A DNA stretch of 64,000 nt, taken from contig NZ_AOJK01000021.1 in assembly GCF_000336875.1 (NCBI RefSeq), positions 9,433 through 73,432 on the forward strand, read 5' to 3'. The notes beneath the pieces are model-generated. The model made no database searches. It had not been told where the DNA came from and was given only the letters and a program-made list of their open reading frames with translations. This DNA comes from Halorubrum californiense DSM 19288 (GTDB taxonomy: Archaea > Halobacteriota > Halobacteria > Halobacteriales > Haloferacaceae). The number at the start of each line of letters is the position of its first letter. Within the stretch, counting starts at the first letter, position 1. Below are positions 25,817-34,389 of the stretch, in pieces. The translations under genes were made by a program, and so were the position numbers.

Positions 25817-26305
25817 ATGTCGTCACCGCCCACTGACTTTTCGACGCAAACACTCTCCCATCTGAACGAATACATCAAATTTGCTGATCAGAAGGCGTCT
25901 GTCCTCCTAACGGGACAATTAGCATTTCTCGGCCTGTTCGTAAACCTCCTTAACAAAAACTGGGTTGGGGCCAGTATCGAGTTCAAGATCCTCGCAGCGG
26001 TGACGATCGGGGCTACCTTACTCGCAGGGGTTTCCGCAGGCTGGGGGATCTACCCGCAGACAGAGCCTTCTGGCGAGGCATTGCTATTTTGGGAAAACAT
26101 CAACGCGAAGTCTCTCAATGATTATGAGTCTGAGATCAAGGATTTGGACGAGGATGCAGTGTTGTGGGAGTTGATCGAGGAGAATCACTTGTTAGCGGAA
26201 GTCGCATCTAACAAATATTGGCGTTTAAAGGTTTCCTTAGTTTCGACGGCGGGGACTGTGTTCTTCGCTACATTATCTACGGTTTCTATGTTCTGGCTTG
26301 GGTGA
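25817..26305 (+). CDS. PycTM/DUF5706-like membrane effector
   Basis: This 162-residue protein shows the Pycsar effector membrane-domain pattern. An N-terminal helix carries YIKFADQKAS (residues 19-28), followed at once by membrane helix 1 (about 29-46) and helix 2 (about 57-79). A soluble helical middle comes next and a third membrane helix forms the C-terminus (about 139-160). In bacterial Pycsar this family is activated by a cyclic pyrimidine mononucleotide and damages the inner membrane, killing or arresting the infected cell. The start codon is 4 bases after the cyclase stop, so both come from one transcript. Toxic activity in an archaeon is inferred from the bacterial family. Confidence 0.85.
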   Translation: MSSPPTDFSTQTLSHLNEYIKFADQKASVLLTGQLAFLGLFVNLLNKNWVGASIEFKILAAVTIGATLLAGVSAGWGIYPQTEPSGEALLFWENINAKSLNDYESEIKDLDEDAVLWELIEENHLLAEVASNKYWRLKVSLVSTAGTVFFATLSTVSMFWLG

Positions 26306-26569
26306 GTGAACCCCTGTACAGTTTCGCCGTTTGACCCGAATTTGTCAACGCCGCGCGGCCAGTAGGACCAACTTCTCTCATCGCCCATTTGCCGAACCCA
26401 CCCTCTGTATCTCGCACGTCGCTCCTACTCAGTAACCAACAGGACTTCGACCAAGGTGTTACTTTGCTCCTCTGTATTCGACAAGTCGCTACTGTCCCAA
26501 TACAGTTAGATCGCGGCTCCCTCTATTATTCCTATACCCTGTATCGACCGCAGTAGGGTCAGAATGTAT
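26306..26569. other. Non-coding stretch after the Pycsar-like pair
   Basis: No gene is supported in either strand. It leads directly into insertion-sequence remnants at 26570-26741. Confidence 0.4.
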
Positions 26570-26741
26570 CACTTACTAAGGATTTCAACAAAGCCAGAAT
26601 TTCGAAGAGTATCGAGAGACTGCTCGGCGTGCCAGATGGATCGCCTTCTCGGTAAAACGCAGAATCTGCGACTTCGGGAGGGTTTTCATCTCATAGAATT
26701 ACAGGACGAACATGTAACTCTCTGAGGATTTCAACAGAGCC
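26570..26741 (-). mobile_element. Nested insertion-sequence remnants
   Basis: Read on the minus strand, an end starting GGCTCTGTTGAAATCC (26741 downwards) leads into a truncated transposase start at ATG 26689. That start encodes MKTLPKSQILRFTEKAIHLA, then ARRAVSRYSSKF, as in IS5-type haloarchaeal transposases. The frame stops when a second, similar end (GGCTTTGTTGAAATCC, 26595-26580) interrupts it. Both elements lack the rest of their sequence, so neither can move by itself. Confidence 0.7.
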
Positions 26742-26749
26742 GCTTTGTT

Positions 26750-27136
26750 TTACTCGTTGCCCGTCTCCGTCTCACAGACCGATTCGAAGTGGCGAATGAG
26801 TTGCGCCAGCCCCGAAGTGGTGTCTCCTCTGTCCACATGCTTGCTTCTCTCGTGATACGTAACCGCGCCGCTCTCTTCGAGCGTCTCTAAGTGTAGCTGG
26901 GTCAGCGCGATGTACACGTTCTTCCGCTCTTCCGAGCTCACTTCGGGGATCTCCTTGTTCGCCTCGATGGCCGCAATCGCCTCGGCCAGCTCTCCCACAT
27001 TCATCTTCTCATCCCGATCCTCGATGAGCGTGATGATGTGTCTTCGGCGGCTGTTTGTGATAACCGATACGGCGTCTTCGACGGTCAGTCGAACAGAGTT
27101 ATCCCTGCTCCACAGTGTAGGTTGTATTGCTGTCAT
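26750..27136 (-). CDS. DUF7344-like haloarchaeal HTH protein
   Basis: This 128-residue protein starts at ATG 27136. The central part (ITNSRRRHIITLI, NVGELAEAIAAIE, ERKNVYIALTQLHLETLEESGAVTYHE) matches the winged-helix layout common to a large family of small haloarchaeal regulators, many next to mobile DNA. The target is unknown. A 9-bp inverted repeat about 150 bases upstream could be an operator. Confidence 0.75.
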   Translation of the reverse strand: MTAIQPTLWSRDNSVRLTVEDAVSVITNSRRRHIITLIEDRDEKMNVGELAEAIAAIEANKEIPEVSSEERKNVYIALTQLHLETLEESGAVTYHERSKHVDRGDTTSGLAQLIRHFESVCETETGNE

Positions 27137-27289
27137 AGCTGGTGGCAGCGTGGTTCCGGCGCTCTATCGCCGGGGCCGTTGTAAGACCAGTTCGGAATGA
27201 TCCTCTGGTTAAAAGAGTACTTGGATAGTCACTCGACAGCCCGATTTTTGCGGCGGCTGGTTCGAAGCGACTGGGGCGATTGATTCTCT

Positions 27290-27317
27290 TAACCAACATT
27301 CTGAGCAGTGTTGGTTA
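27290..27317. promoter_or_regulatory. Inverted repeat, possible operator
   Basis: TAACCAACA (27290-27298) and TGTTGGTTA (27309-27317) form a perfect 9-bp repeat with a 10-base spacer between divergent genes. Centre-to-centre spacing is about two helical turns, suited to a dimeric repressor. Confidence 0.4.
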
Positions 27318-27386
27318 GACTCGACGTCTGACGGGGCGTCGGCACTTTACACAGGTATTTTATACTGAACCCAGTTGGCCGAGGCA

Positions 27387-27662
27387 ATGAGTTCGATAGA
27401 CACGTCCGGAGCGCGCTTCCACGGCCTCAGAGACGATGAGGTGAAGATCTTGTACCTGGTCGCCAGGTGGTTCAACTCCAAGCCCTACCACATCGGGGAG
27501 CAGAAACTCCACATCTCTCAGGACCAGGAGCTCCCGCTGCGGGATATGTTCGATGGGTGGAACAGCCGCGAGTACAGCGACTACGAAGATGCGCACGCTC
27601 GCGTTCTTGCCAGAGACCTCGTCGATGAGGCTGTTGCTGTACTCGTCAAAGAACTACTGTAA
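27387..27662 (+). pseudogene. Truncated paralog of the protein at 27995
   Basis: From ATG 27387 this encodes about 91 residues. Residues of about 15-75 align clearly with the N-terminus of the 302-residue protein: both have ILY-V-RWFN-KP, then I--Q/H--LPL--(M/L)F, then AH-R-L. After LVDEAV the similarity ends and the frame stops, so the C-terminal 200 residues are missing. It is either a decayed duplicate or an independent short domain protein. Confidence 0.6.
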
Positions 27663-27724
27663 CGGTATCTCTCAGTGTCACTATTCAGATACTGGTCAGG
27701 TGAACTAGCCGTGGAGGAATATTA

Positions 27725-27850
27725 CTAGCCTCTGAATTCTACGGTATAGCCGTTGTTGAGAAGTGCTTCGACAAGGTCATCATCAGGCTCGATTTTGAAT
27801 TCGTGGGACGATTTTATTATGACTGACGCTGATCCCTCACAGTCGTCGTT
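27725..27850 (-). pseudogene. Possible gene remnant
   Basis: A minus-strand frame of about 40 codons ends at TAG 27725 and reads like a protein tail (SSHEFKIEPDDDLVEALLNN). No start codon is visible before a stop upstream, so it is either a truncated gene or chance. Confidence 0.25.
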
Positions 27851-27879
27851 AGGTTAATGAAACTAGACAGGGTCACGGC

Positions 27880-27994
27880 CACAATATATTAAATATCGAT
27901 CAATATTTATCTGAAATATTCAAAATAGCCTAATTTAAGCATCATAATCTGATCGTTCCTGAGTTTTATACGTCACTACAGGTTTAGATATATC
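27880..27994. promoter_or_regulatory. AT-rich region with short inverted repeats and promoter
   Basis: This stretch is far richer in A and T than its surroundings. It contains AATATTTatctgAAATATT and a further AATAT repeat. GTTTTATACG near 27963-27972 lies about 25-30 bases before ATG 27995 and is a likely TATA box. The rest could be an operator or a DNA-unwinding element. Confidence 0.4.
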
Positions 27995-28903
27995 ATGTCG
28001 AAAAAAGTACCGTCACAGGCCCAGTTTTGGGAAATTCAAGAGAATGGTCTACGCCTTCTCTATATTGTTACACGCTGGTTCAACGGAAAACCAATGAATA
28101 TCCGTGGAGAGAAACGACGCATCGCTACACACCATGATCTTCCACTTAATGAACTCTTTCGAGGCACTGATTTGGGTTATGAGCAACACAGTCGAGCTCA
28201 CGAGCGCCTACTAAACAACGGGCTTCTTCAGGAAGAGTACGTGTGTCGTCGTAAGATCGATTGGGGGTTGACCCAGCGAGGTCGTCAAGCAATCCGTGAT
28301 GTCCTAAAACCGTCGGCAGATAATCTGCGACCCGAGTGGGCGGATGAAGACGACGAGGGACCACTGTTTGGTGATCCAAACGAGGGTGTCACTCACCGGA
28401 AGGGCGTCGAAATTGCTGGCTATATGCTCCCCAAGATGGCGTGGGCATGGAGTATGGAGAGACACGGTCGTCCATATGGCGTTGAATGGTATCCTACCGA
28501 TAGCCGCGGCGAGTCCTGCCATGATCTCCATATCGATACAAATGAGCATATGACCGATGTCGGTGTCGAAGTTATCACTGACAGCAACAATAAGGACCGC
28601 CTAGTGGCGAAGTGGAAACGCCTCCAAAATGAAGACCGCACTACCTTCTGGGTCTTCGACAGACGCGAGACTGCATGTCGACTTTGGAACGAACTCGACC
28701 GCCGCGGTATATCTTATCTCGACGGGCAGTTCAATAACCATTGTAATTGGAGTGCGGGAGCGATTAACCGCAAAGTCTGGCGGTCGTCAGACAAATATCG
28801 ACAGGAACCTGCAGGCGACATCATACAAACTGTTACTGGTCTCTTGGAGGGCGACAAGGACACCGTTCAGGATCTATTCGAAGAATACTACTCAAGAAAA
28901 TGA
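27995..28903 (+). CDS. Hypothetical protein with N-terminal winged-helix-like domain
   Basis: This 302-residue protein starts at ATG 27995 behind a TATA-like box. The N-terminal 100 residues look like a winged helix (ERLLNNGLLQEEY...LTQRGRQAI) and are shared with the truncated paralog at 27387. The C-terminal half (GVEVITDSNNKDRLVAKWKR then TFWVFDRRETACRLWNEL) has the strand-helix layout of a small alpha/beta nuclease or of replication-relaxation proteins of plasmids. Key catalytic residues cannot be assigned. It is the last gene before the island boundary. Confidence 0.6.
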   Translation: MSKKVPSQAQFWEIQENGLRLLYIVTRWFNGKPMNIRGEKRRIATHHDLPLNELFRGTDLGYEQHSRAHERLLNNGLLQEEYVCRRKIDWGLTQRGRQAIRDVLKPSADNLRPEWADEDDEGPLFGDPNEGVTHRKGVEIAGYMLPKMAWAWSMERHGRPYGVEWYPTDSRGESCHDLHIDTNEHMTDVGVEVITDSNNKDRLVAKWKRLQNEDRTTFWVFDRRETACRLWNELDRRGISYLDGQFNNHCNWSAGAINRKVWRSSDKYRQEPAGDIIQTVTGLLEGDKDTVQDLFEEYYSRK

Positions 28904-29499
28904 TATAGGTGTAAGATCGGTTTTTGGCGGGTGAATCCCGCACCACCCATGGGGGGGACAACAATATGGAACTTTACGCAGAATTTGGATAGTTTAAGAC
29001 CGCCGTTTTAAGCTCTGTATTGGCTCTGTAAGAGCGTAAAACAGAAACACACACCCTGCGTAGAGATTAAGTGCTAATTTTCATCCCCCCTTTACGCAGG
29101 TACGTGTAATAATCCAATAATGTTCTACCTGCAATATGTTCGTACCATGAATCAGTCCCCCAGACACACAATCTGTGTGTCTTGCTGGCACCTTTCAAGA
29201 ATTGTCTCTCGATTCCGGTCAATCTAGCTCTATTGAAATCCTCTTTTTCGGCTCTGCGTGGTAGGCAAGGACACAATGGTCATGGTGAGAGTACGGGTGA
29301 CGGGTTGCCAGCACGACCGTGCTACTATACAGTGTTGACAAAGCCACAGGAACTTACAACCGGTACCGGTTCGGGAGCTGCTCGATTACTCTTTTGCTGA
29401 TGTGCGGGGGGTTGTTAGTTCAGTCGCCGGTAGGCTATCCCATCCGGGGGATCAGGAGGGTTAACTTACTCCTGTTTTGGAACGATAACCTAATAATTG
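28904..29499. other. Non-coding, repeat-rich end of the island
   Basis: No convincing gene is present. Elements seen are: a direct repeat CTTTACGCAG at 28972-28981 and 29090-29099; an inverted copy forming CCTGCGTA/TACGCAGG (29055-29062 and 29093-29100); a 9-bp stem with 3-base loop, AGACACACA/TGTGTGTCT (29162-29182); an IS-end-like GCTCTATTGAAATCC (29227); and a 14-bp palindrome AACCGGTACCGGTT (29358-29371). These fit remnants of mobile DNA. Confidence 0.5.
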
Positions 29500-29500
29500 C

Positions 29501-29710
29501 AGTCTCAACTGGAACCCGAGCGCGGAGACCACCAACCGCGAGGTGTTGTTGGCGATCGAGAACGAGTCGGTCGCGGACTTCTACGCCCGCGCGTACGCCG
29601 CCGACTGGCGCGGTGGCGGCGTCCAGCTTCCGATCGCCTTCCTCGGCGGGTTCGGCGTCGCGCTCGCGGTGGCCGGCGCCGTCGCTCGGCGGGAGATCGC
29701 GTTCGGCTGA
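29501..29710 (+). pseudogene. 3' end of a phospholipase-D-like gene cut by the island
   Basis: About 69 codons in GC-rich core usage read SLNWNPSAETTNREV and continue through DFYARAYAADW to a C-terminal membrane helix and stop. This matches the end of haloarchaeal phospholipase-D-type proteins, where a GSxNW motif is followed by REV and a terminal anchor. Sense is lost directly before 29500, where AT-rich island DNA begins, so the 5' part is missing from this side. The break falls at the catalytic GSxNW codons. The rest of the gene may lie beyond the left window edge. Confidence 0.7.
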
Positions 29711-29741
29711 AAAGCGGTTCCGTTGTGCGGGCTTCGACCTC

Positions 29742-31712
29742 TCAGTCGTCGAGCGCGATCGTCGACGAGAGCGCCTCGTCGATCTCGGCGCTCGCCATCT
29801 TCTCGACGAGCGCCTCGATCACCTCGCTCCGGCGCCCTTTCACGAACTTGATGGAGCCGACGACGAGGTGGCCGCCGCCGGAGACGCCGGCCTCGGGCAG
29901 CTCCTCGTTCAGCTCGGTCACCATGTTCGGGATGTCGAGGCGAACCCCGTCCGAGCGGAGGACGCAGAAGTCCGGGCCGTAGCCGATGGTGATGACGGGG
30001 TCGCCGGTCTCTTTCACCTTCGCGTCGTGGAGTTCGCCGGTGGTCTTGCCCGGCGCGGGGTAGGTGAACCGGTGGGCGTACTCGTCGAGGTCGATCCGGT
30101 AGAGGTGTGCGCCGGAGGCGAGCCGCTCGTGGTCGACGTGGTCCTCGACGGCGTCGAGCTGGCGCTCCACGTCGCGCTCGGCGCGCTCGGAGAGGAACTC
30201 GACGAGCTCCTCGTGGCGGGCCTCGTCGTCGCAACCGACGTTGAGCGCGTCGTTGACCAGCGTCTTGCCCTCGGAGTAGCGAAGCCAGTGGGCGGCGTAG
30301 TCGAGCGCCTCGCCGATGTCGAGGAGATCGGACTCGTCGTAGCCCGCGCCCTCGGCGAGCGCGACGTAGTCGTCCATCGCCTCGGCCTTCGAGCGGTCGG
30401 AGAGGCCGGCCACCGCCGGCACGTGTTCGAGTTCCTCGGTGAGCGAGGGGTCGACGAGCCGGGCGAGTTCGACGCACATCATCCCCGTGGTGACCCGGTA
30501 GTCCTCGCCGTGGAGGTAGGGGTTCACGTGGGCGTCGAGCAGCGGCTCGACCGCCTCGGGGTCGGGGTGGTGGTGGTCGACGGCCGCGATGGGGATGTCG
30601 TAGTGCGCGAGGTTCTCGTAGGCCGGCACGTCCTCCTCGGTTGACCCGTTGTCCAACATGAGGAGGAAGGGGAGCTTCTGCCCGTGGCGGGCGCGGCCCT
30701 CCAAGGCGAAGTTGAGGTCGCGGGTGACGTCCTCCATCTCGTAGTAGGGCGCCTTGCTCGGGAGCCGCTTGAGGAGGTGCCGCGGCGAGTCGGGGTCGCC
30801 GTGGACCTCCTCGATCAGGTTCTCGACCGCGAGCTGGACCGGAATCGCGGCGCACATCCCGTCGCCGTCGGCGTGGTGCCGGACGCGGATCGGGCGGCCG
30901 GAGAAGACCGTCCGGCGGAGCAGCCGCGCGAGTTCGCGGAGGTCCTCGTGGATCGGCTCGAACGCCTCCCACTCGACGAGGGGGTCGACGTCGGCTGGCT
31001 CGGCGCGCTCGTCGAGGGCCGCCTCGAATCGCTCGCGGGCCTCGGCGGCGCGTTCGTCGGGGAGCCGCTCCAGCGAGTCGACCTCCAGTTGGAGCGCGCC
31101 CTCGCGGCTCTCTATCGTCCCGGAGACGTGGACCATGTCGCCGACCTCGACCTCGGGGTACGCCCGGACGCCGGCGGACTCGAAGGCCGCACAGGAGAGG
31201 ACCCCGGAGGCGTCGGCGACGGCGAAGATGGTGGGGCCGCCCGTCTGTTTCGCTTGGACGACCTCGCCCTCGACGGTCACCTCGTCGCCGGGGGCGAGCC
31301 CGCGGACCCGCGAGACAGTCGGTTCGTGGGCGACGGTCTCGGTCCGGTAGTCGTCGGGGTCGACGTCGTCGAACGCGACGTCGCCGTTCTCCTTCACCTC
31401 GGTGAGTCGGACGATCAGCCGGTCGCCGACGGCGTAGTCGCCGTCGAGGTTCGACTCGTGGACGAGCCCGCTCACGGCGTCGGAGAGGTCGACGAACACG
31501 CCGTAGTCGACGACGCCGTTGACCTCCGCGTGGTACAGTTCGTCGACCGCGGCGTCTTCGAGGGTACAGTCCGGTGCCAGATCGTAGACGGTCGGGCGGT
31601 CGTCGGTCGCGCGCGCCGATCGGTCGTCGACCGTCCCCTCCGCCGCGTCGGCGTCGGGTTCGGGGCTCGAATCGCCCCGCGTGCCGGAATCCCCGGCGGT
31701 GTTTTCGCTCAT
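29742..31712 (-). CDS. DHH-family phosphoesterase with S1 and OB domains (RecJ-like)
   Basis: This protein has about 656 residues from ATG 31712, just after a disordered acidic N-terminus begins. An S1-type RNA-binding domain ([22 protein letters not shown]) and an OB-fold ([21 protein letters not shown]) precede the DHH phosphoesterase core ([26 protein letters not shown]) and a DHHA1 domain with GGGHLVVGS. These enzymes are archaeal relatives of RecJ/GAN that hydrolyse nucleic acids or dinucleotides and associate with the replisome. The Ser/Asp-rich N-terminus is typical of haloarchaea. Substrate preference is not readable. Confidence 0.88.
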   Translation of the reverse strand: MSENTAGDSGTRGDSSPEPDADAAEGTVDDRSARATDDRPTVYDLAPDCTLEDAAVDELYHAEVNGVVDYGVFVDLSDAVSGLVHESNLDGDYAVGDRLIVRLTEVKENGDVAFDDVDPDDYRTETVAHEPTVSRVRGLAPGDEVTVEGEVVQAKQTGGPTIFAVADASGVLSCAAFESAGVRAYPEVEVGDMVHVSGTIESREGALQLEVDSLERLPDERAAEARERFEAALDERAEPADVDPLVEWEAFEPIHEDLRELARLLRRTVFSGRPIRVRHHADGDGMCAAIPVQLAVENLIEEVHGDPDSPRHLLKRLPSKAPYYEMEDVTRDLNFALEGRARHGQKLPFLLMLDNGSTEEDVPAYENLAHYDIPIAAVDHHHPDPEAVEPLLDAHVNPYLHGEDYRVTTGMMCVELARLVDPSLTEELEHVPAVAGLSDRSKAEAMDDYVALAEGAGYDESDLLDIGEALDYAAHWLRYSEGKTLVNDALNVGCDDEARHEELVEFLSERAERDVERQLDAVEDHVDHERLASGAHLYRIDLDEYAHRFTYPAPGKTTGELHDAKVKETGDPVITIGYGPDFCVLRSDGVRLDIPNMVTELNEELPEAGVSGGGHLVVGSIKFVKGRRSEVIEALVEKMASAEIDEALSSTIALDD

Positions 31713-31852
31713 GGACACGTCTCGGGAACGGCCGGTGTTAAGCCTGTTCTCTCGGGGCTCACGGCACCGGACGCCGCGCTTCACCCACCGAGCGTCCGCC
31801 GCGCGTCCCGCGGTCCGGAACCCCTATGAGGCGACGGCGACTTATCTCGCTC

Positions 31853-32368
31853 ATGCGACTGTTCCGCTCGGACGAGCTCCTCGGGATCGCCCGAGAGACC
31901 CTGGAGTTCGTACTCGAGGCGAGCGAGGAGACGCACCCCAACGAGTACATGGGGTTCCTCCGCGCGGACGACGCCCGGAAGCTGAACCTCGACCGGGACG
32001 GGCAGGTGATCACCGACGTACTCGTCATCCCGGGGACGGAGTCGAGCCCGACGAGCGCCAGCGTCCGTACCCACATGAAGCCGAACGACATGCGCGCGGT
32101 CGGGTCAGTTCACTCCCACCCGAACGGCGCGCTGCGGCCGAGCGACGCCGACCTCGCGACCTTCGGCCAGGGGAAGGTCCACATCATCGCCGGCGCCCCC
32201 TACGGCTGGGGCGACTGGAAGGCGTTCGACAACGACGGGAACCAGACCACCCTCGAGGTCCTCGACGTGGAGGTGCCAGACGAGCACTTCTTCGATTTCA
32301 CCCAAGAGGACATCGACCGAGAGCTCGACGAGCGCGACCGCGGCGGCTTCCTCTCGTGGTTCAGATGA
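31853..32368 (+). CDS. JAMM/MPN-type metalloprotease
   Basis: This protein has about 171 residues from ATG 31853. The JAMM zinc site is complete: Glu in NEYMGFL, then VHSHPNG (H-x-H) and SDADLATF (Ser and Asp at the expected spacing). In haloarchaea, JAMM proteases such as HvJAMM1 remove ubiquitin-like SAMP proteins from targets (desampylation). The C-terminal acidic tail is longer than in the shortest members. The stop overlaps the FAD synthase start (ATGA), so they are co-translated. Confidence 0.85.
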   Translation: MRLFRSDELLGIARETLEFVLEASEETHPNEYMGFLRADDARKLNLDRDGQVITDVLVIPGTESSPTSASVRTHMKPNDMRAVGSVHSHPNGALRPSDADLATFGQGKVHIIAGAPYGWGDWKAFDNDGNQTTLEVLDVEVPDEHFFDFTQEDIDRELDERDRGGFLSWFR

Positions 32369-32817
32369 CCCGGGTCGTCGCGCAGGGGACGTTCGACCTG
32401 CTCCACCCCGGCCACGTTCACTACTTGGAGGACGCGGCGACGCACGGCGACGAGCTCCACGCCATCGTCGCCCGCCGCACCAACGTCACGCACAAGCCCG
32501 CGCCGGTGCTTTGCGCCCGCCAGCGGCGCGACATGGTCGCCGCGATCGACGCAGTCGACGAGGCGCACCTCGGCGACCCGGAAGACGTGTTCGTCCCCAT
32601 CGAGCGGCTCGACCCAGACGTGATCGTGTTGGGGTTCGACCAGCACCACGACGAGGCCGACATCGCCGACGCGCTCGCGGACCGCGGTATCGACTGCCGG
32701 GTCGAGCGCGCGTCGGGCCGGGAGCCGAAGCACGAGGACGAACTGCTCTCCAGCGGCGACATCGTCGATCGGATCCTCCGAGAGCGCGGCGGCGACGCGG
32801 ACGCGAACCGGGACTGA
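32365..32817 (+). CDS. ribL: Archaeal FAD synthase
   Basis: This 150-residue nucleotidyltransferase belongs to the cytidylyltransferase fold, with [17 protein letters not shown] (the HxGH-type site) near the N-terminus, a variable middle, and ISSTxx-like ELLSSGDIV near the end. The archaeal RibL enzyme adenylates FMN to make FAD. The length and fold match RibL rather than bacterial RibF, which also carries a kinase domain. It overlaps the JAMM gene. Confidence 0.85.
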   Translation: MTRVVAQGTFDLLHPGHVHYLEDAATHGDELHAIVARRTNVTHKPAPVLCARQRRDMVAAIDAVDEAHLGDPEDVFVPIERLDPDVIVLGFDQHHDEADIADALADRGIDCRVERASGREPKHEDELLSSGDIVDRILRERGGDADANRD

Positions 32818-32911
32818 TAGCCCCCGCTCGGGCTCGCGTCTTCCCCCCGCGCTCGCCCCCGTTTTGTCGAAGCGCGGAACATATATGGGTCCGATTCGTA
32901 ATCCACGCCAC

Positions 32912-34315
32912 GTGACGCTCCCAGACAGATTCCCCGCGGTGTTGGCCGCGGCCGCGATGGGCGTGTACCTCCTCGTCGTCGTCGGCGCGACCACCTCCCT
33001 CACGGAGGCGGCGTCGGCGTGCGGCGGGTGGCCCGCCTGCGGGACCGGGGCGGCCCTCCCGACGGCGACCGAGGGGTGGATCGCCCTCGGCCACCGCGCG
33101 CTCGCGGTCGTCGTCGGCCTCCTCGTCGCCCTCTCCGCCGCGCTCGCGTGGCGCGACGGCGCCGACCGTCGGGTCCGAGTCGCGCTCGCCGTCGCGCTCG
33201 TCGTCTATCCGGCGCAGGCCGGGGTCGGGGCGCTCGTCGCGCTCGGCGACCTGCCGGCCGCGCTCGGCCCCGCGCACCTCCTCCTCGGCATCGGGATCTT
33301 CGGGGCCGTCCTCGCCGCGCTCGCTTGGTGGCTTGAGGCGGAGACCGGCGACCCGGACGACGCGCCCGACGAGTTCGAGCCCGGGACCGACGACCTGCCG
33401 CCGATCGAGGAGGCCCCGGAACCGGAGATCCCGTCCGCCACGCTCCCGCGGTTGAAGTCGACCGTGACCGCCTACTTCCGGCTGATGAAGCCGCGCCTGA
33501 TGTGGCTGCTCTGCCTCGTCGCCGCCGCCGCGATGGCGCTTCGGGGCGGCCCCGGCTTCACCCCGTACGCGGTCGGGGCGACGCTCGCCGGCGGCGCGCT
33601 CTCGATCGGCGCGTCCGGAACGTTCAACCACGTGTTCGAGCGCGACGTGGACAAGCGGATGCAGCGAACCAGCGACCGGCCGCTCGCGACGGACCTCGTC
33701 CCGGTCTCCCACGCCCTCGCGTTCGGCGGCCTGCTGACGGTCGTCTCGCTCGGGCTGTTCTGGACGGTGAACGCGCTGACGGCCGCGCTCGGACTCGTCG
33801 CGATCCTGTTCTACAGCGTCGTCTACACGCTCGTCCTCAAGCCGAACACGGTCCAGAACACCGTCATCGGCGGCGCGGCCGGCGCGCTCCCCGCGCTCAT
33901 CGGCTGGGCCGCGGTCACGGGCGAGGTCGGCGGCGGCGGCCTGCTGCTCGCCGCGGTCATCTTCCTGTGGACGCCCGCGCACTTCTACAACCTCGCGCTG
34001 GCGTACAAGGACGACTACGAGCGCGGCGGCTTCCCGATGATGCCCGTCGTCCGCGGCGAGACCGCGACGCGCCGGCACATCCTCTGGTACCTCGGCGCGA
34101 CGCTGGTCGCGGCGGTCGCGCTCGCCGCGGCCGCCGACCCGCTCGGCGCGCTGTACGCGGTCGTCGGCGTCGGCGTCGGGGCGGTCTTCCTCTGGATGGT
34201 CGTCCGGCTCCACTACGAGCAGACGGAGGACGCGGCGTTCCGCGCGTTCCACGCCTCGAACGCTTACCTCGGCCTGCTGCTGTTCGCCGTCGTCTTCGAC
34301 GCGCTGGTGGTCTGA
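32912..34315 (+). CDS. ctaB: Heme O synthase with CtaA-like N-terminal extension
   Basis: This integral membrane protein has about 467 residues from GTG 32912; an upstream ATG at 32885 falls within a TATA-like CATATAT and is less likely. Residues 1 to about 150 contain four hydrophobic helices and resemble half of a heme A synthase (CtaA/COX15), including a VVGATTSLTEAASAC segment. An acidic linker follows, then protoheme IX farnesyltransferase, whose Asp-rich signatures are visible in NHVFERDVDKRMQRT and the YKDDYERGG region. CtaB adds a farnesyl group to heme B to make heme O for terminal oxidases. The nearby ba3-type oxidase operon is the likely consumer. Confidence 0.9.
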   Translation: MTLPDRFPAVLAAAAMGVYLLVVVGATTSLTEAASACGGWPACGTGAALPTATEGWIALGHRALAVVVGLLVALSAALAWRDGADRRVRVALAVALVVYPAQAGVGALVALGDLPAALGPAHLLLGIGIFGAVLAALAWWLEAETGDPDDAPDEFEPGTDDLPPIEEAPEPEIPSATLPRLKSTVTAYFRLMKPRLMWLLCLVAAAAMALRGGPGFTPYAVGATLAGGALSIGASGTFNHVFERDVDKRMQRTSDRPLATDLVPVSHALAFGGLLTVVSLGLFWTVNALTAALGLVAILFYSVVYTLVLKPNTVQNTVIGGAAGALPALIGWAAVTGEVGGGGLLLAAVIFLWTPAHFYNLALAYKDDYERGGFPMMPVVRGETATRRHILWYLGATLVAAVALAAAADPLGALYAVVGVGVGAVFLWMVVRLHYEQTEDAAFRAFHASNAYLGLLLFAVVFDALVV

Positions 34316-34389
34316 AGAGGTTCCCAGTTGTCTGAACCGGGACGACAGCGACCCCCGCTTTTAATCGGACTCGCCCCGTACGGTCGGCT

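Noticed and set aside
25061-26305. CBASS system
   Set aside because: The cyclase has class III adenylate-cyclase-type metal motifs, not the CD-NTase GS...DxD site, and the partner is PycTM-like.
29067-29276. Minus-strand frame of 69 codons
   Set aside because: It has no convincing start codon and overlaps repeats and hairpins; coding is not supported.
29319-30644. Long plus-strand open frame (441 codons) over the island boundary
   Set aside because: It is the antisense of the DHH phosphoesterase gene; its sequence is the low-complexity Val/Glu/Gly-type translation expected of a GC-rich shadow frame.
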